From Triticum aestivum (Eukaryota; Streptophyta; Magnoliopsida; Poales; Poaceae): 64,000 bases of DNA. Below the pieces are notes generated by a model that was given only the letters and a program-made list of their open reading frames with translations, searched no databases and had not been told where the DNA came from. The DNA lies in contig NC_057810.1 of assembly GCF_018294505.1 (NCBI RefSeq), forward strand, positions 206,540,113 through 206,604,112, given 5' to 3'. The position numbers and the translations under genes are program-made. This document shows, in pieces, positions 12,125 to 22,761 of the stretch (within the stretch, counting starts at the first letter, position 1; each line of letters opens with the position of its first letter).

Positions 12125-13275
12125 AGTAGTACGTTGAACTTCCCTGTGAACTAGGTTGAACTTCTGCCAACATTGCCCAAATGAGGCTTGCGATATACCG
12201 TTGGAAAGCTATGGACACCAGTATCATGACCCAATTTAAATTTTTGGCAAAATGTAAGCAGTTTAAGAGCAGTTTTGAAAATCGTTTTTCTTCACACAAA
12301 AAAACGTGAATCGTATTTTTGATCGCATTTCTAAACCGTTTATCGGAATGAGGCATATAATATGGTGTTGGAAAGCTGCTGCAAAACCTCTACTTCCACC
12401 TGTTGAAAATTTCCTCTAATTCTCTATGGTTAAAGAGTAATTTGAAAAAAATGTAAAATTTCGCAAACCGAACAGCTGAGTTCGTATTTTCAACGCCATT
12501 TCTAAACGGCTAATCCAATTGAGGCATATGATATGGCGTTGGAAAGCTTATTAAAATGCGCTACTCGTTCGTATTGAAAGTGTTTTCTAATTTTGAGCGG
12601 TTCAAAAGTAATTTAGAAAACGTTACAAGTCCTAGCAAGTTTATATTTTTGACCTAATTTTTTAACCGTGCGTCCGAATGCAGCAAAGGATATGACGTTG
12701 GAAAGCTTGAACAAATGCGAAACTTTTTGACATGTATTATTTCTCCTAATTCTTTACGGTTTTAAGTCACTTTCGGAAATGGCGAAAAACGTATTTTCGC
12801 CATATTTTCTACAAACTTTATCGGAATGGCGCAAATATTATACCACTGAAAAGATACGGAAAATGCGAAACTTTCTCATGTTGACAGTTTTCTTTGATTC
12901 CTAGCCGTTTTCAAGTAATTTAAAAAATGGCGAGATTGTTCGTTCTGCCTTTATCGCGAAACATATTCGCCAAAAATGCATCGCGTGAAGTAACCAAACT
13001 TCTCGGTATGGAACCTTGAACTTCACTCTGTTTTTCACATGCTTTTTTTCCTCGTATATATCTATCCACTGATCCTAGCTCTACATCCACTCACCGGAAT
13101 TGAGCAAGTGATATACCGATGGAAAGCTGCTGTAAACACGCAACTTTCCCGTGTTGATCATTTTTTCATACTCGCAACGATTTTAAAAGTTTTTCATCTG
13201 AAATTCATTCAGCGTACAGTTGAACTTCATGCTATTTTCACGTTGAACTTTTGTGACGTATTTTTGTTTGTACAC
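12125..13275 (+). repeat. 1.15-kb direct repeat, copy 1 (six GGAAAGCT subunits)
   Basis: Aligns collinearly with 13500-14632 at an offset of 1375 falling to 1356 bp. Within it the core TTGGAAAGCT (or one-base variants) recurs at 12201, 12368, 12539, 12698, 12846 and 13119, so mostly every 150-170 bp. Each core is preceded by a GAATGAGGCA-like block and followed by a CATTTCTAAACG-like block. No open reading frame follows this period. Confidence 0.75.
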
Positions 13276-13499
13276 GCGCGTGAACTTCTCTCTGTACGAA
13301 CCCGACCTTCGGGCTATCTTTGCAACCATGGCTTCCCCCGCGAATTATTCTGGTTAGTAGTGTTCTATATGATGTTAGTGTAATCTAGAAAGATTTTTTA
13401 GCAACTAAATACCAGTTTTAATTAGAAATCTCGTTTGCTGGCGGATTTTGCTCTCGGGGTCGTGATGAAATTGCAGTTTTTGCAATTTTACTGCCTGAT

Positions 13500-14632
13500 T
13501 TGTTCGACCTGAACTTCCCCTAGTGCTAGGTTGAACTTCCGTCAACATTGCTCAAATGTGGTTTGCGATATACCATTGGAAAGCTATGGACACCAGTATC
13601 ATGACCCAACTTAATTTTTTTGCAAAATGTAAGTGGTTTAAGAGCAGTTTTGAAAATCGTTTTTTCTTCATACAAAAAACATGAATCGTATTTTCAATCG
13701 CATTTCTAAATCGTTTATCAGAATGAGGCAAATAATATGGTGTTGGAAAGCTGCTGTAAAACCGCTCCTTCCACATGTTGAAAGTTTTTTCTAATTCCCT
13801 ATGGATAAAGAGTAATGTGGCAAATCGTAAAATTTTGCAAACCGAACAACCGAGTTCGTATTTTCGTTGCCATTTCTAAACGCCTAATCCAATTGAGACA
13901 AACGATGTCGCGTTGGAAAGCTTATGAAAATGCACTTTTTTCTCATGTTGAAAGTTTTTTCTAATTTTGAATGGTTTAAGAGTAATTTAGAAAACGGTAC
14001 AAGTTCTACCAAGTTTGTATTTTCGATATTTTTTTAATCATACGTCCGAACATAGCAAATGACATGGCGTTGGAAAGCCTGAACAAATGCGAACCTTTTT
14101 GGTATATATTGTTTCTCCAAATTCATTACAGTTTTACGTTGATTTTGAAAATGGCTAAAAATGTATTTTCGCCGTAATTTCTACAAACTTCATCAGAACG
14201 GGGCAAATAATATACTGTTGAAAAGCTACGAAAAATGCGAAACTTTTTCATGTTGATGGATTTCTCTGAATCCCAGCCATTTTCAAGTAATTTCAGAAAC
14301 GGCGAGATCACTCGTTTTGCCTTTATCGCGAAACAGATTCGTCGAAAATGCATTGCGTGAAGTACTTGAACTTCTTTGGTAGTTCTGCCTGAACTTCACT
14401 CTGTTTTTCACATGCTTTTTTTTGCTCGTAGCTCTTCATTCACTCACCAGAATTAAGCAAGTGATATACCGATGGAAAGCTGCTATAAACACGCAACTTT
14501 TCCTTGTTGATCATTTTTTCATACTCGCGACGATTTTAAAAGTTTTTCTTGTGAAATTCATTCAGTGTAGTAGTTGAACTTCCTACTGTTTTCACGTTGG
14601 ACTTCTGTGACATATTTTTTGTTTGTAATTTT
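13500..14632 (+). repeat. 1.15-kb direct repeat, copy 2
   Basis: Second copy, with GGAAAGCT cores at 13577, 13743, 13913, 14070, 14218 and 14472, each at the position expected from copy 1. Copies differ by scattered substitutions and small indels, so this is not an assembly duplicate. Confidence 0.75.
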
Positions 14633-16340
14633 CCCATCCATTTTCGTTAGTGTTACACAAATGATATTCTTTTTGTACAAACCTCTCTCACAATATTTTT
14701 TTAACTTTCTCCGACCGAGGACTTGAACTTACACAAATGATATTCCTATCGTTTTGAAGTAAATTAGAAAATGACAAGATCATGATTTCTGCCTTCATTG
14801 CGAATGGAAATGCACTGCGTGAAGTAGTTGAACTTCTCGGGCATGTCTGTTTGAACTTCACTCTATTTTTGATGTGCTATTTTTTGACATGCTGTTTTTC
14901 GCACTACATGAAGTAGTTGAACTTCTGGGGCATGTCTGTTTGAACTTCACTTTGTTTCACTTTATTTGTATTTTTCTTGTATGAAATACACACCATGTAG
15001 TACGTGAACTTTCGGTTGTTATCACTTTTGAACTTCTCTCTGGTTTGAGAGAATTATTTTAAAACACAAAAAAACATATTTTTAATGTATTTTGGACATC
15101 TAAATACATGGTGAACCTCTCTCACAAGAATTTTTTGAATTTTTCCTCGCTGAGCAATTAAACTTCTATCAACCGTTCTTTTCATTTATGAGTTGTTTCT
15201 AAAGTGCAAAAAATGGTGCCTTGTTTTTTATTTTTTCAAAAGGTAAATCCTAGGTTTTAATAAACTCCAAACTTCTCTGTTATTTCAATTTGAACTTTAC
15301 CTTTTCATATTTGAGTAAACATTCAAAAAATTGTGTATTTTGAACTTAACTTCTTGGTTTATACAACTTCTTCGTTATTTTGTAACAAACATTATACAAC
15401 TTCTTCGTTATTTTGAACTTAACTTCTTGGTTTATTCGTTAGCAATTGGAAAAAATTAAGTTTTTGTGATAAACATTCAACTGCTCCATTTTTTGAAATT
15501 CAACTTCTTGGTTTGTTATTTAGTATCTAGGAAAATCTTAGTTTTTCATATACATTGAACTATTGTATTTTTTAAAATTGAACTTCTTGGTTTTTTCAAT
15601 TTGGACTTCTTGGTGTTATTCATTTGTAACGAAAAAATCCTAATTTTATAATAAACATCGTACAACTTTTTGGATATTTTCGAACTAAACTTCTTGGTTT
15701 TTCCGTTAGTAACAAGAAGAATTATGAGGAAAATTTACATTTTTATAGACATCGAACTTCACAATTTTATAAGCAATCAAGCCACTCTGTTTATAGGCAA
15801 TGAACCGCTCTACCTTTTTTATTTGAACTTCATTGTGTATTTTTTTAATAATGTAATAAACATTGTACAACTTCTTGGTTATTCGGCTTCTTGGTTTATT
15901 CATTAGTAACGAGAAAAATTTGAGTTTTTGTAATAAATATTGAACTGCTCCATTTATTGATATTGAACTTCTTGGTTTATTATTTAGTGACGAGGAAAAT
16001 TAAGGTTTTTTATTTATATCGAACTTCTCTATTTTTGTAATTTGTAGTTCTTGATTATTCCTTTTTGTAACGGAAATATTCTAGTTTTATAATAAATATT
16101 GGACCGCCCAATATTTTAATTTGAACTTCTAGAGGTTTTTTTATTCTAGAAACGATGAAAGGGTCCTTTTTATGTTTTTTTGAACATCTCTATTTTGAAA
16201 ATTCAAACTTCTTGTTTTTTTATTTTTAGAAACTGTGAAATATCTGCTTCTAGGTGCTCGTTTATTTTTTGAACTACTCTATTATTTTTGTTTTAACTTT
16301 CTATGAACTTTCTACCATCATGAACTCGAGAAAATCATGA
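14633..16340 (+). repeat. AT-rich region with dense degenerate GAACTTC motif
   Basis: GAACTTC, often extended to TTGAACTTCTTGGTTT, recurs every few tens of bases, interspersed with T-rich stretches and TAATAAACATTGAAC-like blocks. The same heptamer also occurs in the two 1.15-kb repeats. No ORF of interest. Confidence 0.6.
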
Positions 16341-16979
16341 CTAAGTAATATGAAAATTTGATGTTATATTTTTGTCCACATACTGGAATATATGCCGCAC
16401 ATTTCATTTGTGCAACTAGGCTTCATGCTGCACATGTCATGTAATGTACTTGAACTGAAAATGACTCATAGTTTCTTTTCTACAAAATCTTCATGAACTG
16501 AAAACTTTGCTAAATATGAGTTGGAAATGGCTCATATTGTACTTTACAATAACCTTTTCCTAAACTGAAATCTCTACTAGACTTGGAAGTAAAAAATGCC
16601 ACACAGTGTGTTACAAAATGGCACATTATAATCTGAATCTGACCATTGCTACTATTACAAATTCTACAGTGCTATGTTTGAAGAATTTAGATATCTGGTA
16701 GAGAATGTTTTCTGTGGCTGCTCACATGGCCACCATCAGGTCCATTTTTGAAGAGCTTTTGTGATGCTATGGCGGCTCAAATGGAGCACCGTGGTGACCA
16801 AACGAATGGGACAGACCTGCATTTTTTCACATTTTTGTCATAGTGCAGTTCAACTATTCTCAAACCTCAAACCACCATCAGATATATAAAAGGGGTATTC
16901 CAAGTTCAGTTTTCCAGAGAACAAACTCAAAAACAAATGTTCAGAGAAGGTCAAATCCTCCCAAAATGAGGGTTCAGAG
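16341..16979. other. no feature recognised
   Basis: AT-rich spacer between the GAACTTC-rich region and the GC-rich block. No ORF, repeat or motif that I can support. Confidence 0.5.
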
Positions 16980-17767
16980 AAGACAGGGAGGGTCAATACC
17001 TACAGGATGGTAGAGAGCCTTAGGGAGGAGGGAGATCTCAATGTTTTCTGGCGTCGATCTGTGTTGGATGGTGCGCAGATGATGGGCGGTGACCCATTTT
17101 TGCTGGTTGGAGCGTTGCCCTGCGGCCGAAGGGTGGTGCGAGTAAGGTGGAAGAAGGTCGCGGTGCAAGGGGAAGAAGGTCGCGGTGGCAGGGGGAGAAG
17201 TTCGTGGCGGCAAGGGGAGGACCTGAGTGCGGGGGATCCCGAGTGGCAGCTTTCGTGGTCATCCATGGCACGACGACAAAGCATCGGGAGGTGTCCTGCA
17301 TCAGCGGCCCTTCCCCCATCAGTGGCGGCTGGAACCGGTAGTTGGGACCCGGCTGCGGCAGCGGGATCTGGCGGCTGGGGACCTGGCAACGGCGGCAGGA
17401 ACCGGCGGTGGGATTGGAGCGCCCGGTAGCCGGCGACCGCGCGGGCAAGGCGGCGGCTCCGGCGTCCGGCGGGCGCGTGGGAGGAGGTGGCGGCTCAGGC
17501 CTCCGGCGAGCGCGCGGGAGGAGGCGGCGGCTCCGGCGTCCGACGAGAGCGCAGGAGGAGGCGGCGGCTCCGGCGTCCGGCGAGCGCGCGAGAGGGGGCG
17601 GCGGCTCCGGCGGCTGGTGAGCATGCGGGTGAGGTGGTGGCATGGTGGGGTGAGTTGGGAACGTGCGCGGTACAGGAAGTTCGTGGTGTGGGGATGAAAC
17701 CGGTCGGACGGGTCTGATGGGCGAGCCATGTTTTGTTCTTTTGTGTTTTTGGAGTTCGGGAACGCAT
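16980..17767 (-). other. GC-rich block with Pro/Ala/Arg-rich open frames and a TATA-like upstream site
   Basis: On the minus strand a TATA-like CTATATAG (17777-17785) lies just inside the right inverted repeat, followed ~15 bp on by an ATG (17767) and ~700 bp of GC-rich sequence that stays open in several frames. The protein text is low-complexity (repeated PEPPPPPARSPDAGAAA-like units), caused by a ~42-45-bp GC-rich tandem repeat at about 17450-17620. This could be a captured gene 5' end of the kind seen in grass Pack-MULEs, or simply repetitive GC-rich DNA. No domain is recognised and I do not call a coding gene. Confidence 0.35.
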
Positions 17768-17790
17768 CGTCAGGCCCTATATAGAGTTGT

Positions 17791-17833
17791 GTGATTCAAA
17801 TAATTATTCTGATGCCAGGATTAGAACAATGTT
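17791..17833 (-). repeat. right terminal inverted repeat
   Basis: Reverse complement begins AACATTGTTCTAATCCTGGC, aligning to the left repeat beginning AACACTATTCTGATCACGGG; both then read AGAATAAT and end in ATCAC. Confidence 0.55.
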
Positions 17834-17860
17834 ACTTTATATATATATATATATATATAT
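17834..17860. repeat. TA microsatellite
   Basis: (TA)n run directly outside the right inverted repeat; the left side of the same element is also flanked by a TA/CA-rich run. Confidence 0.85.
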
Positions 17861-17865
17861 GTGAG

Positions 17866-19732
17866 TGAGGCCTTTTGGAGGCGGAGCGACCTGGAGGCCG
17901 TTATCTAGGCCATGTGTTCAGACGTTGTGATATGTGCAGCATGCATTTGCAATGCATATACGGTAGCTATTAACTGGGAATACACAGGTGCCATTGGCTG
18001 GTGTGCTAGATTTGTACAGGGGCCTCCGCTTGGGTGGAGCTTGCAAGTACGTGATGTGCCCCCTGGCCAGCTTTCAATTTTCCACATGTGGCACCAGGGT
18101 CGGGCTGATGTGTCATTAAATTAAATGGTATTAAACGTGATGATACAAGTCGCTTTACATTTGCTGGGAGGCACATGTTTATCTTTTTCCGGTCGTCCAC
18201 TTCCTCTGGCACATTACACAGGAGCGATTTCACCATCGATGGAATTGAATTCTTCATGAGTGTCAAAATTCATACTTGTTCTAATTTTGGTATTCGGTTG
18301 GGTGTGCGGGGTCTCTCAACCCCTTTGCCATCAATCTTCGTATAAGTTAACACGGTGCTTGTTAGAAAATGAAAATAAAATAAGTGACGAACATGGTGTG
18401 TGTAATTGATTTTAAAATAAAATACGACCACACTAGGTAGAGTGCATCTTATTTTAGCTGGTTAAGAAAAAAATATGATGTAAAATATAAAAAATAGCAT
18501 AATTATTTTTCCATCTTCATGCGGAAAAAACTGCAACCATAAAAAACGGTAGGGTGCATCTTAATTTAATTGATTAGGACACTGGTGTAGTATTTTTGAT
18601 TGGCTGAAAAATTGAAGAGCATTGGTAATTGAATAGTTTTCAGCCTTTGCTAGAGACTGACAATAAATTATCATTCTGTGTGTATGATTTAATTGTGTCC
18701 GTGCGAGTATAACACATGGGAATTTTTTGGATGTTTCGCATCTGGAAAACGTCGGTTAGTGGAGTGTCATGGGGTCGATGTGAGGTGCGATTGTGGTATG
18801 GCATCAAAGAACAAAATTAGGATGTATTGTTCAATTTGTACTGGAACTATTAGGAGGGGGGGGGGGGGGGACGTTACAATAAACCGCTAGTAAAAAGGAC
18901 AAACAATCCGAATGCAATTTTTTCGCAGGGGCAGTTTTGTTGGCGGTGCGTGAAAATTTGATCACAAACTGAATGAGTTGCAATACTTGTGCAAGGTTGG
19001 CTGACACATACTTATTTCCGCATCACATGTGGGGTGGTTACTTGTTACCTGTTAAAAAGAGCATGACTTTAAGAGAAGGAGGTGCATAAACAAATTTGTC
19101 AGCAGATTTTGTTTGACAAAACACTGTGATGCAAAAGTAATATTGGAAAAACATCTAGACGCTGCATACGAAAATAAAAGTGAGGACAAAATGTTATTCC
19201 AAGACGTGACAATAAAACAATTTGAATTAGGCATAATTCCTCTTTTTTCTAAAAAAAGTCTGCCGAACATGGAATTGATGTTTTCAGGGTGATTTCTTGT
19301 ACTAAAACGCGCATATTGTGTTGGTGATTACACAATGAGGAAGGATTTGTCCTGAAAATTTGATACATCAAGTTGGAAGATGGTGACGCGCAGGCGCGGC
19401 TTGCCTAACTGGCCAGAGGGACAGGATGGCAATCACACCTAGATGGTGTGTGCGTGGAAGATTGTCCCGTGGTAAAAAGGATCACGTAAATAAATATATC
19501 TACCTGCCCTCGTCAGACATGATGGATGAAACGATGGTACTTGTGAACAGCCTGGCAGCACAGCGTCCTTACCATGGGATAATATTATGTGTAAATGGAA
19601 AATACAGTATGGTGTAAAAAGGTGTCAGGTGAAATACATGGGAGTAATACGCCACTGCAGCTGATCCATGTGAAGACTGACGAACCAGATAAAGAGCTGG
19701 AGGGAGCTCGGCCTCCAAAAGGCATTTTCGTA
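17866..19732. mobile_element. small inverted-repeat element, class uncertain
   Basis: The left end (17866-17912) and the reverse complement of the right end (~19680-19732) share GCCTTTTGGAGGC, then GAGC, then TTATCT at matching spacing, giving an imperfect ~45-bp inverted repeat enclosing 1.87 kb. No transposase or recognisable ORF is inside; there is a poly-G run at 18856-18870. Target duplications are not evident. Size and long imperfect ends fit a non-autonomous Mutator-like element; this is inference. Confidence 0.42.
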
Positions 19733-20945
19733 TATAGGCACGCTAAACTAAGCGTGAGCGCATCATCCCTTATTCTACGCTCCGGCCGGGGTGCGCTCGC
19801 ACGAAAGCTTGCCCAAGGCGTAACTTCCCAAGGCTTGGTCGTAAAACAATACTTCTTTATAGTAAAGGTGGTTACGATGCACCATGCGATTCGTCCCTCT
19901 TAATTTGATCCTAATTGTTCTAAGCTACTAGTAAAAGGTGATGTATATCTAGTAAAACTCTGTGTGAGTACACGTGAGATTTTTCCTAAGACTTTTCCTA
20001 CGCTACACGTCGTAACGGAATTAAATATGGTTGGTAACACAAACCACATCAGGATACTAATGTATGGGAATGCAAACCGATCCTTTACAAGGACTTAGAG
20101 TCGTGGAACTGTGGTAATCTAGAGTAGCTAGTAGTAATGCAATAACTATCTATCTTTATTAAAAGATATTGCCAAACCAATTTTTACTCTAGCAATGTAC
20201 GTGTGTTGTGATATTTATTTTGGTAGTAAACAAATTACAAGCAATAGTCTAGGTAACGATAAATCAGATCGAGCACCCATCATTGAGACTAGCATGGTAA
20301 TCACACATGTAAGTAATGGTAAACTCATCTTAATGTATTACTATACTGAATCGTCTTTTTCAAGAGTAAATTATTATACTTTTATAGTAACATAGTGTGA
20401 CTTATGTATATTTTCATGCAATGTGCATAATAAACTAAGGTTTTCATTTTTTACTAAAATTAATGGTTACTAGAGAGTACCACACCAATTCGTGAAACCC
20501 AACCAAAGAAATACACTCATGCATTTTTTCTTTTGCACTTTTTCATCGGTGTACTCTTTTACAATGTCAAATACTAATATTTCCCTTTTATTTATTCTTT
20601 ACTACTATGTACTATACATGATAATCGTATTATGAATATATGTTACCAATTACTAGAGGAATTATTTTGAAACATAGAAACAACACATTTTTATAGGAAA
20701 ATTACAAACCGTTCAGAAAAATTACGGTTAGATGATCGAGAAGGAGTGCACAACAATCTGTAATGGTTTTAGTGCATTGGCATATATGCCAGTATTATTT
20801 TTACCATGATTACTAGATTTGCAATTCCTTTTACCATCACATGATCACCGACTCAAGCCACTAGACGAAGGTGGGGCACATGGAGTGGTAACCGAAACTA
20901 AAGCCATTACTATATTATCTACTCCTATGTATCACTCTGAGCGAC
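19733..20945. other. no feature recognised
   Basis: About 1.2 kb of AT-rich, apparently single-copy-like DNA. No gene, RNA or repeat that I can support. The left boundary of the copia fragment that follows is not marked by an LTR. Confidence 0.5.
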
Positions 20946-22761
20946 ATGAAGGAGGACTCTGAGTTGACCGTCATCCATGCTACGCTCATCCGATGGTTCT
21001 TGCTCACCATCTCGAAGGATCTGTTTCACATCGTTGTGAGCGGTGGTGATGATGCACACGCCATGTGGGTCAAGCTCAACAGTCTCTTCACCGACAACCG
21101 TCTTCAGTGCCACATTTTTTGCAGCAATAATTTTTTGGTTGTCATCAAGTTGATAAATCCATAGATGACTACTACCGCCGCCTCAAGACGATGTATGATG
21201 AGCTTCATGATATTGGCGCCAAGATCGACGACGACCTCCTCCTCAGCAAACTCACAGTCGCCCTCAATGAGGACTTCGGTAATGCCGCGTCCAACCTCAC
21301 CTGGATGCCGGAGCCCTCCTTCCCCAAGTTTGTTGCGTACTTGCGGTTGGAGGAATGCCAGATGAAGCAAGTGAAGAAGCGGGGTGCAGCACACAACCCT
21401 CCAGTGGTGCCCCACCGCGACCCGCACCACCGATGCCATGGATGCCGGCGCCTCCGTGCCTCCGGGGTTCTACCCACTACCGCCCGCCCCTCCAGCGCCC
21501 CAACCACAGCAGCCTAGTGGTGGCCGGCGCAACAACCGCCGTGGGGGCAGGCGTCCGAAGCAACAACAACATACGTACGGGGGGCACCCGACAGCGGCCC
21601 ACCCCACCCTGGAGGTACGACACCAACCCGTGGACCACTGTCAACCACGCATATTCGATGCCGGTGCCATGGGCTCCCACGCTGGGCCTTCTCGGGCCTC
21701 GACCGGCGAGCCACCAGGCCAACTTCGCCGCCCTGGGCATCGCCGGGTACGCGGCCCTGCCTGCACCGCCTACTGCCAGCGGCTATGCCGCTGCCCCCGC
21801 GTTGCCAGCCACCACTTATGGTGGGCCTTACGGTGGGTTCTACCCGCCGCAGGTTCCTCTGCCATGGGACCCCGCCCTCCTCGCTGTGCTCCACTCGGCC
21901 ACCTCACCAAACTACTATGGTGGTGGTGGAGATTGGTACATTGACTCGGGCGCCACCGCTCACATGACATCTCATCCCAATAACCTAACCTCCTCCACTT
22001 CCATTCATACTCCTACTCGTATCACCGTTGGTAATGGTTCCTCCTTACCCATTACACATGTTGGTCATACCTCGTTTCCCTCTACATCTACACCTATAAC
22101 CATGTCTAATGTTCTTGTTTTTCCTGACTTAGTCACGAACCTTGTCTCTGTTTGTCGACTTGCTCGTGATAATCCCATTGCCGTTGAATTGGACGACATT
22201 GGTTTTTCTATAAAGGACGCCCGTACCTGGATGGTTCTTCACCGATGTGATAGCCCTGGCGATCTCTACCAGGTGGACTCCCCCGCCACCACATCCGCCC
22301 GTCCAGTCGCCCTCGCCGCCAGTGTTGATCTTTGGCATGCTCGTTTCGGACATACCAACTCCACTATTTTGCGTCGCATTCTTCAGAGTTTTTCATTCTC
22401 ATGTAATAAGGTTGACGACCATACTTGTGAGGCGTGCTGTCTTGGCAAGCATGTTCGTCTCCCCTTCAGTGCGTCCACACATATTTCTACTTTTCCATTT
22501 CAGTTAATCCATAGCGATGTTTGGACATCCCCGATTGCAAGCAACACGGCGGCTATGTCTGTTATTTGGTGATTTTAGATGACTTTTCGCATTATGTGTG
22601 GACATTTCCTCTTCGTCGTAAGTCCGATGCATTTTCCACACTCAATGTATTTTATGCCTGTGTCACCACACAGTTCGGTCGTCCCATCGTTGCTCTCCAA
22701 ACTGATAACGGGAAAGAATTTGACAATCTCGCTGTTCGCAACCTTCTTGCTATGCACGGCA
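20946..22761 (+). pseudogene. copia gag-protease-integrase fragment, broken at both ends
   Basis: Plus-strand remnant of a different copia lineage from A and C. Readable parts in order: a gag region (20946-21120, then 21191-21400 in another frame, with DDLLLSKLT and LNEDFGNAASNLT), a Pro/Gly-rich linker shifting between two frames, a protease with WYIDSGATAHM (21934-21966), a GAG-pre-integrase LWHARFGH (near 22331), and the integrase start IHSDVW with later QTDNGKEF (22698-22724). At least three frameshifts and a stop near 21127-21165 break it. No LTR lies upstream. Downstream, the integrase core stops at 22761 where the LTR of gypsy H begins (candidate target CGGCA, 22757-22761), so RT and RNase H are separated or lost. 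Confidence 0.85.

Larger units (their letters stand above)
12065..17833. mobile_element. unclassified AT-rich element with imperfect terminal inverted repeats
   Basis: A 5.77-kb unit bounded by imperfect inverted repeats (12065-12106 and 17791-17833). Both ends abut TA-rich microsatellite (12029-12060 left, 17834-17860 right), so a target duplication could not be read. Inside are two ~1.15-kb direct repeats, each made of ~150-170-bp subunits, then ~1.7 kb with a dense GAACTTC-type motif, then a GC-rich block at the right end reading as a Pro/Ala/Arg-rich frame on the minus strand with a TATA-like CTATATAG upstream. No transposase motif was found, so it would be non-autonomous. The layout (TIRs, captured-looking GC-rich end) is compatible with a Mutator-like (Pack-MULE) element; the left end starts CACTATT, so a CACTA affinity cannot be excluded, though no CACTA-type subterminal repeats are visible. 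Confidence 0.5.

Noticed and set aside
12125..14632. Regularly spaced short repeats as a possible CRISPR array
   Set aside because: Eukaryotic sequence, unit ~165 bp with diverged cores and no cas genes; a decayed tandem repeat.
17038..17697. Several overlapping 130-200-codon ORFs on both strands
   Set aside because: GC-rich tandem repetition keeps all frames open; no domain or codon signal chooses one.
18693..18890. Cys-containing 65-codon ORF that looked like a zinc-finger fragment
   Set aside because: Cysteine spacing fits no finger I know, and it ends in a poly-G run; unsupported.
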